The translations under genes and the position numbers were made by a program. Of a stretch of 64,000 bases of DNA, positions 54,277 to 62,656 are shown piece by piece. The stretch's first letter is position 1; the number at the start of each line of letters is the position of its first letter. The notes beneath the pieces are model-generated. The model ran no database searches and was not told where the DNA came from. It worked only from the letters and a program-made list of their open reading frames with translations. Origin of the DNA: Bryobacteraceae bacterium (GTDB lineage Bacteria; Acidobacteriota; Terriglobia; Bryobacterales; Bryobacteraceae); contig JANWVY010000001.1 in assembly GCA_025056455.1 (NCBI GenBank), positions 753,757 to 817,756 of the forward strand, given 5' to 3'.

Positions 54277-55521
54277 TTAGGCCTGGGCGCCGGTGTCGTG
54301 GAATACCTTCGCCGCCCTCGCCGTAATTTCCTGCGCGATGGCCAGCGAGGCAGTGGCCGCCGGACTGGGAGCGTTGAGAACGTGAAGAGCGCCGGCAGCG
54401 GCCAAGAAATGAAAGTCCTGAAGGAGCTCTCCGGTGGGGCTCATGGCTTGGGCGCGCACTCCAGCGCCGCCTGGCTCGAGATCGTCAGGGCGTATCTCGG
54501 GCACCAGCCGCTGCAAGGACTCACAGAATAAACGCTTGGAAAACGAGCGGCGCAGCTCTTCCCAGCACATCCTTGGATAACGGCGCAAAAAAGCCCACAA
54601 GCCCGGATAGCTCAGCGCATCCCAGACATCGCGCAGAGAGATGTCGAACTTTCGATAACCTTCGCGCGAAAGCGCCAGCACAGCATTGGGCCCGCATTCA
54701 ATGCCGCCATGAATGAGGCGAGTGAAATGCACGCCAAGAAAGGGGAACTTCGGGTCCGGGACAGGATAAATGAGATGTTTCACCAAGTACTGGCGCTCTT
54801 TCCGAATCTGATAGTATTCACCCCGAAAGGGCACGATTCGGACTTGTGGCGGGCAACCGCTGAGGGCAGCCACACGGTCCGAATGCAAACCGGCACAGTT
54901 GATCAACAAGTCCGCCGGGTATTCGCCGCTTCGGGTTAGGATAAGCCAGCGGGAGGCCTCGCGCCGGATGGCGATGACCTCGGAGCGAGTTTTCACGCTG
55001 CCCCCCTGCTGTTCGATTTGCTGCGCGAGAACCCGCGCGACCACTGGATAATCGACGATTCCCTCTTGCGGGACACTCAGAGCGGCGACTCCCGCGGCGT
55101 GGGGCTCGATTTCGCGAAACTGCTCGGGCGTCATCCATTGGAGCCCCTTGAGACCATTTTGTGCACCGCGCTGGTGGAGCTCGCGCAGCCGCGGCACTTC
55201 TTCGGCACTGGCAGCAATCACCAGTTTGCCGCAAACCTCGTGAGGGATGTGGTGTTGCTGGCAGAAGGCAACCATTTGCTGGATTCCCTCCACGGCCAGT
55301 TTGGCTTTCAGCGAGCCGGGCTTATAATACAGGCCGCAGTGCAGGACGCCACTGTTGTGACCGCTTTGGTGACGGCCGACAGAGTCTTCTTTTTCGACGA
55401 CAGTAACTTGGACCTGGGGATAAGCTTGCTGAAGGCGGTAGGCAGTGGCCAAACCGACGAGTCCGCCGCCGATGACGACGATGCGACTCGGGGGCAACTT
55501 GGCTTGGGGGGGTTCTTTCAT
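54277..55521 (-). CDS. lhgO: L-2-hydroxyglutarate oxidase/dehydrogenase
   Basis: A 414-residue FAD enzyme of the DAO family that oxidises L-2-hydroxyglutarate to 2-oxoglutarate. The N-terminal dinucleotide fold is IVVIGGGLVGLATAYRLQ. The family-specific SVGRHQSGHNSGVLHCGLYY (residues near 48-67) covers the flavin and substrate region. The segments LINCAGLHSDRVA, VPFRGEYYQIR, LIYPVPDPKFPFLGVHFTR and GPNAVLALSREGY are diagnostic for LhgO. The length is slightly above the usual of about 400. It is probably peripheral to the inner membrane. It is divergent from the isoprenylcysteine methyltransferase-like gene with 22 bases between starts. Confidence 0.93.
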   Translation of the reverse strand: MKEPPQAKLPPSRIVVIGGGLVGLATAYRLQQAYPQVQVTVVEKEDSVGRHQSGHNSGVLHCGLYYKPGSLKAKLAVEGIQQMVAFCQQHHIPHEVCGKLVIAASAEEVPRLRELHQRGAQNGLKGLQWMTPEQFREIEPHAAGVAALSVPQEGIVDYPVVARVLAQQIEQQGGSVKTRSEVIAIRREASRWLILTRSGEYPADLLINCAGLHSDRVAALSGCPPQVRIVPFRGEYYQIRKERQYLVKHLIYPVPDPKFPFLGVHFTRLIHGGIECGPNAVLALSREGYRKFDISLRDVWDALSYPGLWAFLRRYPRMCWEELRRSFSKRLFCESLQRLVPEIRPDDLEPGGAGVRAQAMSPTGELLQDFHFLAAAGALHVLNAPSPAATASLAIAQEITARAAKVFHDTGAQA

Positions 55522-55543
55522 TGTGCAAAGCTAAGATTATCCT

Positions 55544-56134
55544 ATGGAAATCATCCGGACGGTTTCCCCTTGGGCGCTGTTTGGAAGCTGGCTCTGCTTT
55601 AGCCTTCTGCTGGCGGCCAACCATGTCCGGGTGCGCGCCCTGCGGCGGCGGTTTGGAATTGCGGAACATCAACCCTCGATCCGAGATAAGCGGTCTATGT
55701 ACGGGCTAGCGCTCGAGGGCTTGTCGTTTCTCATCGCCTTTGCCTTTGCCCAGAGTCCTGAGCGGGCAGCGAGCTGGAGGCACTGGTTGTCGCTAGGAAG
55801 TGGGGCCTTGAGCGTGCTGCTGCTCGGGGTTGCGCTCCGCCACCTGGATCTCCAGTGGCGAATCAAAGCCGTTGTCACCGAGGATCACCGCCTGGTGACT
55901 AGCGGGCCGTACGGCTGGGTGCGTCATCCGGTCTTCCTTTCCCTGCTTGGGTTGTTGATTGCGACCGTCGCGCTGCTGACCCGTGCCTGGGCGGCCTGGG
56001 TTGCAATTGCCGTCTGCCTCTACGGCACCGTCATCCGCATCCGCGCCGAGGACGGTCTGCTGGCGCGGCGTTTTGGGCAGGCTTTTTTCGAATACCAGCG
56101 TCGGGTCGCGGCGCTTTTACCAGGAATTTACTGA
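55544..56134 (+). CDS. Isoprenylcysteine carboxyl methyltransferase (ICMT) family membrane protein
   Basis: A 196-residue protein with four to five hydrophobic helices. The C-terminal half has the ICMT/phospholipid methyltransferase signature: LVTSGPYGWVRHPVFLSLLG (S-adenosylmethionine-binding His and Arg) and the distal EDGLLARRFGQAFFEYQRRV. Bacteria have no prenylated CaaX proteins, so members act on lipids or other small hydrophobic substrates; the target here is unknown. A hairpin with a trailing T-run lies about 75 bases after the stop. It may share regulatory DNA with the divergent lhgO gene. Confidence 0.85.
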   Translation: MEIIRTVSPWALFGSWLCFSLLLAANHVRVRALRRRFGIAEHQPSIRDKRSMYGLALEGLSFLIAFAFAQSPERAASWRHWLSLGSGALSVLLLGVALRHLDLQWRIKAVVTEDHRLVTSGPYGWVRHPVFLSLLGLLIATVALLTRAWAAWVAIAVCLYGTVIRIRAEDGLLARRFGQAFFEYQRRVAALLPGIY

Positions 56135-56208
56135 ATCAAGAATTTAGTGGATTTCCAGCTGGATTTTTCGTGCAGCCCCAGGGGGAACGCGGCAAACAGG
56201 GTATAGCG

Positions 56209-56240
56209 GGGGTGAAGTTTTTACCCCTTGATATCTTTTT
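56209..56240 (+). terminator. Terminator-like hairpin after the ICMT-family gene
   Basis: GGGGTGAA (56209-56216) pairs with TTTACCCC (56220-56227), including one G-T wobble, over a 3-base loop. It is followed by TTGATATCTTTTTT. The location 75 bases after the stop suits an intrinsic terminator. Confidence 0.5.
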
Positions 56241-56334
56241 TGGCCAGGAAAGTTGCTAAGGAGGGTGCAAACCGTTGTAGATTTAGAGGGAAAGCCACAT
56301 TTGGGAGAACCGAGTCGACCTCCCAAAAAAGAAG

Positions 56335-56387
56335 GACCGCACTGGAAACGGTGAGAGAAAGGCTAGCAGGCCGTTTCCAGCGCGGTC
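56335..56387. repeat. 53-base near-perfect hairpin
   Basis: GACCGC-A-CTGGAAACGG (56335-56351) pairs with CCGTTTCCAG-C-GCGGTC (56371-56387): 16 of 17 positions, with one A-C mismatch, around a 19-base loop. The stem is far too good for chance in a short region. There is no T-tract. Confidence 0.6.
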
Positions 56388-56457
56388 TGCCCCATACGGG
56401 CAAGGGGCCGGGCATCGGTTCTGGCATGGAGGGCCATCACCCGCATTGCCTCACACC

Positions 56458-56490
56458 GGATCCAGGCCCGCGTCCAATTTTCCTGGATCC
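56458..56490. repeat. 9-bp hairpin
   Basis: GGATCCAGG (56458-56466) and CCTGGATCC (56482-56490) are perfect inverted repeats with a 15-base loop, about 70 bases after the larger hairpin. Confidence 0.5.
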
Positions 56491-56752
56491 AGCGCGCCAG
56501 CCAAACACCGAAACCTCGACCCCGAGGAAAGTTTTTTGCCGGCATGCGGCAGTCCCCTTCTTTGCGGGGCGAACCGACCGCGGCCTTCTTCGAAGTGCAT
56601 GGTCTAAAACCAAGCTCGTTCGCGACCAGTTGTAGCCGGCTTTCAGAGTTTGTCGGTTTCTTGTTTTCTGCAATTTCCACCCGCAGTCCCGAAGTTGTTG
56701 CCATCTTGCTTTAGCGTGGACGCGGAGGCTTTCTCTCTCCCGCCAAAAAAAG

Positions 56753-56877
56753 TACCCTCTGATGCAACCAGCCGATTCATCTCGTGAGCGTTTTGCATAT
56801 TCCGAATACTGACTCCCGCAAGCACTCTCTGCAAGCTCCCCGCTCACTGATCTGTCCGCCCGTTGCAACAGAGGGTA
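56753..56877. repeat. 125-base nested dyad: structured RNA or IS630-type MITE
   Basis: Outer arms TACCCTCTG-A-TGCAAC (56753-56768) and GTTGCA-A-CAGAGGGTA (56862-56877) pair over 15 of 16 positions. Inside are GTGAGCG (56784-56790) with CGCTCAC (56841-56847), TTGCA (56793-56797) with TGCAA (56830-56834), and a central TATTC-C-GAATA (56799-56809). The whole folds into one long rod with a large symmetric internal loop, as in 6S-like RNAs. Alternatively, the TA at each end is the target duplication of an IS630/Tc1-type miniature element with terminal repeats of about 14 bp. Confidence 0.5.
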
Positions 56878-57044
56878 GGTCAGAAGAGTTGTTCCATCAA
56901 TTCACTGGCGGGGGTAGCATCTGGCGTGCCACTCCGTGCCAGGCGACCAGTGTTGAAATCAAAGGAGTTATGTCCAGGCGGAGCCTCCCCGATGGACCCA
57001 TTCGAGTGTCCACTGTGTCACTGTGACACAATCAAAGCAGAGAC

Positions 57045-58574
57045 ATGGTCCTGTTCCCGAACCCGAGATGGCTTTTAGTTGGATTGCTGGCGGCGTTTGT
57101 CTTACGCGCTCAACCGGCAAGTGAACCCGGGAAGGGAGGGCAGCCCCGCGAGCCGCGCGAAGTGGCTCGCCCTGGGCAGAAACTCGAGGATCTACGACAG
57201 AGCCAACCAGAGGATTACCGGGTTTACACGGAACACCCCCGGTTGCTTTTAAATCCGCGCCGGCTCCGCTTGCTGCGTCGAGAACGGGAGCGTAAAACGC
57301 TGCGCTGGGAGCAATTCCAACTTTTGGTTTCTGGCAAAGCCGACTTGCCCGAAAAGGGCTTCGCCTGGGCTCTCTACTCAATTACGGCGGAAGATGCCGC
57401 GGTCGGGAAGCAAGCGATCCAGTGGGCGCTCGGGCCGGGGGCCGATTTGCGGCAGCTTGCGCTGGTTTATGATTGGTGCCACCATCTGCTCGATCCGGCG
57501 CAAGCGCGCGCGCTTGAAAACAAATTGCTCAAGGGTTTAGAGCGGGAGCAGCGTCAAAGCGTAAGCGCTGTCCGTGATAAGGTGTTAGCGGCCGTGGCCC
57601 TGGTGGATCATGTAGCCCAGGTGCCAGAAAAGACCTTGCAAGAAATCTTTCAGGCGTGGTGGCTGAACCGGATGGTTCCAGCAATCCTGCAAGACCGGTC
57701 GGCCCTGGCGCTATCCGATGGCTACCCGTTGATTGAGTTGATGCACGTCGTTCAAGACAATCTGAAATTCGACATGCGCGACAATGCGCGTCCTTTTTTC
57801 AAAGACTTTCCCGCTCACCGGCTCATCAGCTACTACCCGGCCGTATATCCAGCCGCGGAGAACCAGTATCATATCCCGATGTACCGAGGGCTGGGCGAGC
57901 CAGATTTGCAACAAGCGGCGCTCTCCCGGGCCGCTGACCTGGCCTTAGTTGCCTTTGACACCAACGCGCTGGAGCACCAGTTTTTGCAGGGCTGGCTGAT
58001 GCAAGATCGCTTTATCATGCGAAGCCCCTTTGGCGCGCCCTACGAGTTTCTTTGGGCTAACCAGTACCAGCCGGGCCTGAGCTACCACCACATGACCAAG
58101 CAATTCCACGATCCAAAGGCAGGGTTGCTCATCTTACGCTCAAGCTGGGAGGAGGACGCCATCTGGTTGAGCTATCACCGAGGCGAGATGGAGCTGTTTA
58201 TGGATGGCAAGCGAAGCGGCTTGCGCCCTCGCGCCATCCAGGAGCCCTTGCAGATTGGGGATGCGGTTGTGATGGTGGGCGAGGATACGATGCGTTTCTC
58301 GCTGACCTTCTCAGAAGCGACAAAGTATTTCATTCTGGGTCTCCGGCCCCACAGCCGGTATGACCTGGAAGTCGACGATGAGGAAATCCGCGAGGTGCGA
58401 ACCGATGCAGGTGGCATTCTGGCGTTGAGTTTTCCTCCCTCCGCCGGGATTGGGGCACGCCTTCATTACGTGGGCCCGCTCCCGCCAGCCTTAGAGCCAT
58501 CTTCTTCCTCTAGCGGTAGCGGCTCAGGATCCGTTTCTCCAGCCAAGCGGGGTCCCACCACTCCAGGGGATTGA
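57045..58574 (+). CDS. Secreted heparinase II/III-like protein
   Basis: A 509-residue exported protein with a hydrophobic signal (about 5-22). Its plan recalls the alginate-lyase/heparinase II-III superfamily: an entry motif EHPRLLLNPRRLRLLRRERE, an alpha/alpha toroid (about 75-310, with ITAEDAAVGKQAIQWAL, VYDWCHHLLDPAQARALENK and AVYPAAENQYHIP) and a C-terminal beta-sandwich (about 340-480, with GLLILRSSWEEDAIWLSYHR, GDAVVMVGEDTMRFSLTFSE). Such enzymes cleave uronic-acid polymers, but the catalytic Tyr/His pair could not be placed with confidence, so activity is not assured. The Ser/Gly tail is encoded by 65 bases that also encode the end of the converging M23 peptidase gene. Confidence 0.65.
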   Translation: MVLFPNPRWLLVGLLAAFVLRAQPASEPGKGGQPREPREVARPGQKLEDLRQSQPEDYRVYTEHPRLLLNPRRLRLLRRERERKTLRWEQFQLLVSGKADLPEKGFAWALYSITAEDAAVGKQAIQWALGPGADLRQLALVYDWCHHLLDPAQARALENKLLKGLEREQRQSVSAVRDKVLAAVALVDHVAQVPEKTLQEIFQAWWLNRMVPAILQDRSALALSDGYPLIELMHVVQDNLKFDMRDNARPFFKDFPAHRLISYYPAVYPAAENQYHIPMYRGLGEPDLQQAALSRAADLALVAFDTNALEHQFLQGWLMQDRFIMRSPFGAPYEFLWANQYQPGLSYHHMTKQFHDPKAGLLILRSSWEEDAIWLSYHRGEMELFMDGKRSGLRPRAIQEPLQIGDAVVMVGEDTMRFSLTFSEATKYFILGLRPHSRYDLEVDDEEIREVRTDAGGILALSFPPSAGIGARLHYVGPLPPALEPSSSSSGSGSGSVSPAKRGPTTPGD

Positions 58575-59826
58575 CGGCAACACCGTCCACCTGCACGCCA
58601 AAGTGCAGGTGATCGCCTCCCGCCAGACCGCTCGAGCCGCTCCGGCCGATGATCTGTCCCCGGTTGACGAGATCTCCCACTTTCACTTGGATCTGGCTGA
58701 GGTGCGCATAGAGGCTTTGCACACCGAGGCCGTGGTCCAGGACGATGGCGTTGCCATAAATGCCGAGCCATCCGGCGAAAATCACCTGGCCATGGTTGCC
58801 AGCTGGAACCTCCGCTTGCTGGGTGGAAGCCAGATCAAAGCCGAGGTGCACTTGTTCGTCGATGACTTGCCCCTGGTATTTGTATTTGCGGTAATCACAG
58901 AACTGGGCTTGAGGGGCGGATTTTGCCAAGGGGAGAAACGGACCCTGAAACAAGGGCCGGTCAGCGGTCTTCGACCGGAGTTCGTAGAGGGTGCGGTTGT
59001 TGGCCTGGCGCATCTCCTGGTTGATGCGACGGAAGCGCTGCAAAAGATCCCCCGTGCCGCGTGGATCCAACTCGGAGACAACCTTGTTGAGGAAACTCGA
59101 AGACAGATTGAACTCGCGACTGCGAAAACGCTTGCGGATCAGCTGGTGCGGTACGGGGGCCAGCACCTGCGCGCCGGTCGGGTTTCGGGCAAACACGATC
59201 GGCTTTTCCCCCGCACCCAGGTCGTGCGGCACGGCGAACAGAGTAATCCGCCGCGAGGCATCTTTGGCCGTGGGGTTTTGAAAACTGCGGAATTCGTGCG
59301 GGCCTAACCTGACTCCAGCCTCGGTCCAGTAACCTGAGACCGAAAAAGCGACAGCGCCCGTGCCCCCCTGCGTAACAACGACTTGCATGTCATCCACCAG
59401 CAGGCTGGGCGGCTTGGTCTGAATTTCCACAGCTTGGACCAGCTGGCTGCGTCTTGCGAGGAAGTCATTAGAGACTGCCTCTACCACAAGTTCCGCCTTG
59501 CCATCGGTCACGCCCGGAGCGAGCCTGGATCCCGCTTCAAACTGGTAGGAACGGGGCATCTCGCTTCGCCGCAACCAAGCCCACCGTTTGGCTGGCTCGG
59601 AACGCTGAAAAACGATGTACTGCTTGCCGCCTTGGCGGAGGATCGCCGTGAAGTCGCGGACTCCGTGGGGATTCACTGCGCGGACCGCAACAGGAGTACT
59701 CGTCCCAAGCACGCGGACGGGCTGCTCCCAGCTCAGCTCGGTAGAAGTGGAGCGGAGCAATAACCCAAGGACATAGGCCGCCGGCACAAACAAGAGCAGC
59801 AACAGCAGCAAACCAGGACGCTTCAT
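58510..59826 (-). CDS. M23 family (LytM) peptidase
   Basis: A 438-residue protein with an N-terminal membrane anchor or signal (MKRPGLLLLLLLFVPAAYVL), a long extracytoplasmic region of beta-rich character (about 30-290) and a C-terminal LytM domain (about 310-425). The zinc site is complete: H and D in VHLGFDLAS, the catalytic His in QSLYAHLSQ, and HLHFGV. It probably cleaves peptidoglycan cross-bridges; with an intact site it is an endopeptidase rather than an EnvC-type activator. The final 65 bases overlap the end of the heparinase-like gene on the other strand. Confidence 0.92.
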   Translation of the reverse strand: MKRPGLLLLLLLFVPAAYVLGLLLRSTSTELSWEQPVRVLGTSTPVAVRAVNPHGVRDFTAILRQGGKQYIVFQRSEPAKRWAWLRRSEMPRSYQFEAGSRLAPGVTDGKAELVVEAVSNDFLARRSQLVQAVEIQTKPPSLLVDDMQVVVTQGGTGAVAFSVSGYWTEAGVRLGPHEFRSFQNPTAKDASRRITLFAVPHDLGAGEKPIVFARNPTGAQVLAPVPHQLIRKRFRSREFNLSSSFLNKVVSELDPRGTGDLLQRFRRINQEMRQANNRTLYELRSKTADRPLFQGPFLPLAKSAPQAQFCDYRKYKYQGQVIDEQVHLGFDLASTQQAEVPAGNHGQVIFAGWLGIYGNAIVLDHGLGVQSLYAHLSQIQVKVGDLVNRGQIIGRSGSSGLAGGDHLHFGVQVDGVAVNPLEWWDPAWLEKRILSRYR

Positions 59827-59856
59827 AACCGCAAAAGAAAGTATCGTTCCGTCAAG

Positions 59857-60342
59857 TTATTCAAAAAGAGAAATCTGCCGGTCTGGCGGCTTCGGCTTCG
59901 TGCGAGCGGCGGGTTTAATCGGGCTCCCAACGACTGCGACAACGACCAGTTCCCGGAGTGCGCCTTTCGGCACAAAGACACGCTGGATGTTGGAGGAGGG
60001 ATCTGGCGGGGTAACCGAGAAACCGTAGGGATCGAGCAGGACTAAGTTGTTGGCGAGCAATCCATCGAGCAGGTCGCCATCCTTGAAGCGCATCCGGACC
60101 CACAAGCCGGCGCTTTTCGGGCGGGTGGTGAACAGGCGTTTCTCTTTGGGATCGGGAGCTTCGAATTCCTTCACCAAGCACACGGCTTTGACCTCGTCGT
60201 AGGGGACCAGCAGTAGCGAGCCCGAGAGGTTGAGCAACTCCACTCCTTTGGGCTGAAAGCACGTGGAGAGACTGACGTAGCCATACAGAGTTTCCCTGTC
60301 AAATCGTTGAATACAAGCCTTTTTATTTGTTGAAGCCGCCAA
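59857..60342 (-). CDS. Conserved protein of unknown function (DUF6982-like)
   Basis: A 161-residue soluble protein. The recurrent pattern is QRFDRETLYGYV, GVELLNLSGSLLLVPYDEVK, AVCLVKEFE, then LFTTRPKSAGLWVRMRFKDG, DGLLANNLVLLDPYGFSVTP and NIQRVFVPKGALREL. It alternates beta strands in a way that recalls small barrel proteins, and it is a recurrent hypothetical family in Acidobacteriota. The phrase RPKxxGLWVRxxFxDG is its most conserved part. The C-terminal tail is basic (AARTKPKPPDRQ). It is divergent from xerD. It may be a regulatory or scaffold protein; no activity can be read from it. Confidence 0.6.
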   Translation of the reverse strand: MAASTNKKACIQRFDRETLYGYVSLSTCFQPKGVELLNLSGSLLLVPYDEVKAVCLVKEFEAPDPKEKRLFTTRPKSAGLWVRMRFKDGDLLDGLLANNLVLLDPYGFSVTPPDPSSNIQRVFVPKGALRELVVVAVVGSPIKPAARTKPKPPDRQISLFE

Positions 60343-60430
60343 GCCGAATCCCTTGTGCCGTCAGGCCCAACCACAACGTAAGCGCGGAAAATGTTCAAAA
60401 CAATTTTGCGCGTATTGTATCATTGTTGGA

Positions 60431-61330
60431 ATGCCGCTCGCCGTTTCGCTGTCCGCCGCCAGGGAGGCATTCGTCGAGTTTTGCCGGATTGAAAAAGGAT
60501 TAAGCCTCCACACACTTGCGGCTTACCGCCGAGATTTGAATCACTTAGAGCGGTTTGCGGCCACCGCGGGCCAGGCAGAGCTTCCCGATTCAGACCTCCT
60601 GCTCGCCTACATCGATTCTTTGTACCAAGCGGGCATGAGCAGCCGCACGATCGCCCGGCGACTAAGCACGATCCGCAGCCTGTACGCCTTTCTGCTTCGG
60701 GAAAAACGCATCGACTCGGATCCGACGGTGCTGTTGCCCGCTCCGCGCCAGCCCCGCCCGCTGCCGAAATATCTGAATACGGTCGAGATTGAGGAGCTGA
60801 CCGAAACTCCTGATCTTGAAAAACCGAACGGGTTACGAGACGCGGCCATGATGTCGTTGCTCTATGCCAGCGGTTTACGGGTGAGTGAACTGTGCCAAGC
60901 TCAGTTATGCGATCTCAATCTTGAGCTCCGCCTCATCCGGGTCACTGGCAAGGGAAAAAAAGAGCGTTTGGCGCCGTTTGGCGAAGCCTGCGCTCGGCTG
61001 CTTGAATCTTATCTAGAAAAAGGGCGTCCCCAGTTGCTTCGCGGTCGCGCAAGCAAGTATCTGTTTGTCACAAACCGGGCGACGAAGATGACCCGTCAGG
61101 GGTTTTGGAAGGCGTTATCACAGTATGGCAGGAAGGCTGGTTTAGCCAGCGGCGTAAGTCCCCACGTGTTGCGTCACACCTTTGCTACCCATTTGCTGGA
61201 AGGGGGGGCAGATCTGCGCAGCGTGCAGCTACTGCTCGGGCACGCAGATATCTCCACGACGCAAATCTACACCCACGTGGTACGGTCCAGGCTTCGCCAA
61301 ACCATTGATCGTTATCATCCCCGCGCGTGA
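60431..61330 (+). CDS. xerD: Site-specific tyrosine recombinase XerD
   Basis: 299 residues from ATG 60431; the frame extends upstream, but the shorter form matches the family length. Core-binding domain at about 8-90; catalytic domain at about 112-295 with the full set R150 (ASGLRVSEL), K174 (TGKGKKER), H245 and R248 (HVLRHTFA), H271 (LLGHADISTTQ) and the nucleophile Y280 (TQIYTHV). The end, RLRQTIDRYHPRA, matches XerD rather than XerC. It resolves chromosome dimers at dif with XerC, which is not in the window. No dif-like site was seen. A nucleotidyltransferase gene follows 12 bases later. Confidence 0.93.
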   Translation: MPLAVSLSAAREAFVEFCRIEKGLSLHTLAAYRRDLNHLERFAATAGQAELPDSDLLLAYIDSLYQAGMSSRTIARRLSTIRSLYAFLLREKRIDSDPTVLLPAPRQPRPLPKYLNTVEIEELTETPDLEKPNGLRDAAMMSLLYASGLRVSELCQAQLCDLNLELRLIRVTGKGKKERLAPFGEACARLLESYLEKGRPQLLRGRASKYLFVTNRATKMTRQGFWKALSQYGRKAGLASGVSPHVLRHTFATHLLEGGADLRSVQLLLGHADISTTQIYTHVVRSRLRQTIDRYHPRA

Positions 61331-61342
61331 GGACGGAACAAG

Positions 61343-62650
61343 ATGAGCGACTATCTGTTCATGCTGGAAAGCCACCTCAACGCAGAGCAGTTGAGGTTCA
61401 CCAGTGAGCTACAGGCGGCATGCGCGCAGTCCAATATGAATCTGTTCTTAACCGGCGGCGCCATGCGAGACATGCTAGGCGGATTTCCGGTACGGGACCT
61501 CGACTTTACGATCGAAGCAAATCCTCTTAAGCTGGCCAAGGACCTTGCCCAAAAAACGGGCGCGATGATCTGGTCCACGGACGACGTTCGCAAATCTGTC
61601 GAGATGGTGCTTCCCGCGGGCTCTACCGTCCAACTTGCCATGGCGCGGCAAGAGAAATATTCCAAGCCGGGAGGCAAAGCTCAGATCACTCCGGCCACAA
61701 TCCACGAAGATTTACGCTGCCGCGATTTTACGGTCAACGCGATCGCTTTGTCGCTGGGCAAAGCTTCGCGCGGGTTACTGATAGATCCCACCAACGGACT
61801 TGCGGATCTCGAGCGGCGGGAGTTGCGTGCCATTCACAACCATGCGCTGTTGGATGATCCGGTGCGGCTGTGGCGTCTCATCCGATTGAAGGTCCGACTC
61901 GGATTCACGGTTGAAGAGCGAACGCAAAACCAGTACCGGATGGCGCGGGAAGCGGGCCTCGAAAAACTGGTCCCCCCGCGCGCGCTATTTGAGCAGTTCC
62001 GACAAATCGCCAATGAAATGAACCCGACGGAGGTTTTGCGAGCACTCGAAGAGGAAGGGATGCTGGCTTTGGTTTCACCAGCCTTGAGCGGGGCGAAGCT
62101 CAATCTGCAAGGGTTTTCGAAGCTTTTGAAGGTGCGGCAGTTGATTCCGTTTGGTATCGATTTGAAGGTGAACAACCTGATCTTGTTTCTCCACCTTTTG
62201 AGCGAGAAGCTGACGCCCAAGGAGCGGGCCGGACTGTTGAAAGCGATTGGCGCGCACCGCAGCGAGATTCAGCAGCTCAATCAATTTCCGCAGCGCGCGA
62301 AAGCGCTTGAAAAAGTCTTGAAGTCGGCCAAGTTGCAGAAAGCCTCGCAGATTTATCAGGCTTTGCAGCAGGAAGGGGGCGAGGTCGCGCTGTATCTCTT
62401 CATCACCACTCAGCAACGTTTGGTTCAAGACCGGATTCGGAACTATCTCACGAAGTATTTGCTTGCTGCTTCCGAGATAACGGACCGGGACATTGAAGCC
62501 GAAGGGTTGAAACCCGGGACACCGAAATTTCGGGCCCGGAAGATTGAGAGAGTGTACGAGCGGCTAGACTCACGTCCTCGAAAACAGAATCCAGCGCCGC
62601 TAGCAGCTCCCCCGGCTGCCCTCGCTGCTCCCAGCCGGCGCATCATCTGA
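61343..62650 (+). CDS. Second CCA/poly(A) nucleotidyltransferase-family protein, without HD domain
   Basis: A 435-residue class II polymerase-beta-superfamily enzyme. The head domain has TGGAMRDMLGG (38-47), the metal pair D52 and D54 in RDLDFTIEA, the RCRDFTVNAIAL motif and DDPVRLWRLIRLKVRLGF. The neck follows with LVPPRALFEQFRQI. The C-terminal half (about 270-400) is helical and Lys-rich, and ends in a Pro/Ala tail. Compared with the copy at 21480-22829 it lacks HD and differs in the RNA-template region, so it could be a partial CC- or A-adding enzyme, a poly(A) polymerase or a divergent paralogue. It is translated 12 bases after xerD. Confidence 0.85.
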   Translation: MSDYLFMLESHLNAEQLRFTSELQAACAQSNMNLFLTGGAMRDMLGGFPVRDLDFTIEANPLKLAKDLAQKTGAMIWSTDDVRKSVEMVLPAGSTVQLAMARQEKYSKPGGKAQITPATIHEDLRCRDFTVNAIALSLGKASRGLLIDPTNGLADLERRELRAIHNHALLDDPVRLWRLIRLKVRLGFTVEERTQNQYRMAREAGLEKLVPPRALFEQFRQIANEMNPTEVLRALEEEGMLALVSPALSGAKLNLQGFSKLLKVRQLIPFGIDLKVNNLILFLHLLSEKLTPKERAGLLKAIGAHRSEIQQLNQFPQRAKALEKVLKSAKLQKASQIYQALQQEGGEVALYLFITTQQRLVQDRIRNYLTKYLLAASEITDRDIEAEGLKPGTPKFRARKIERVYERLDSRPRKQNPAPLAAPPAALAAPSRRII

Positions 62651-62656
62651 CGTAAG

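Larger units (their letters stand above)
56241..57044. other. Gene-free region rich in inverted repeats
   Basis: About 800 bases between the ICMT-family gene and the heparinase-like gene show no frame with convincing protein character. The region contains three separate dyads (56335-56387, 56458-56490, 56753-56877), listed individually. Two motifs recall known RNAs (GTGCAAACC/AAAGCC near 56263-56296 and GAGGAAAGT at 56524-56532), but the surrounding structure does not fit. The 5' part may be non-coding RNA or debris of mobile elements; the last 150 bases must hold the promoter of the heparinase-like gene. Confidence 0.45.

Noticed and set aside
56263-56296. GTGCAAACC ... AAAGCC, like a cyclic-di-GMP (GEMM) riboswitch core
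   Set aside because: The hairpin between the two motifs and the tetraloop receptor pairing are missing, and no gene follows closely.
56524-56532. GAGGAAAGT, as in RNase P RNA
   Set aside because: The matching distal P4 strand and flanking helices of rnpB could not be found.
56437-56868. Open frame of 143 codons on the minus strand in the gene-free region
   Set aside because: Crosses several inverted repeats, is Arg/Trp-rich with no periodicity, and lacks a start context.
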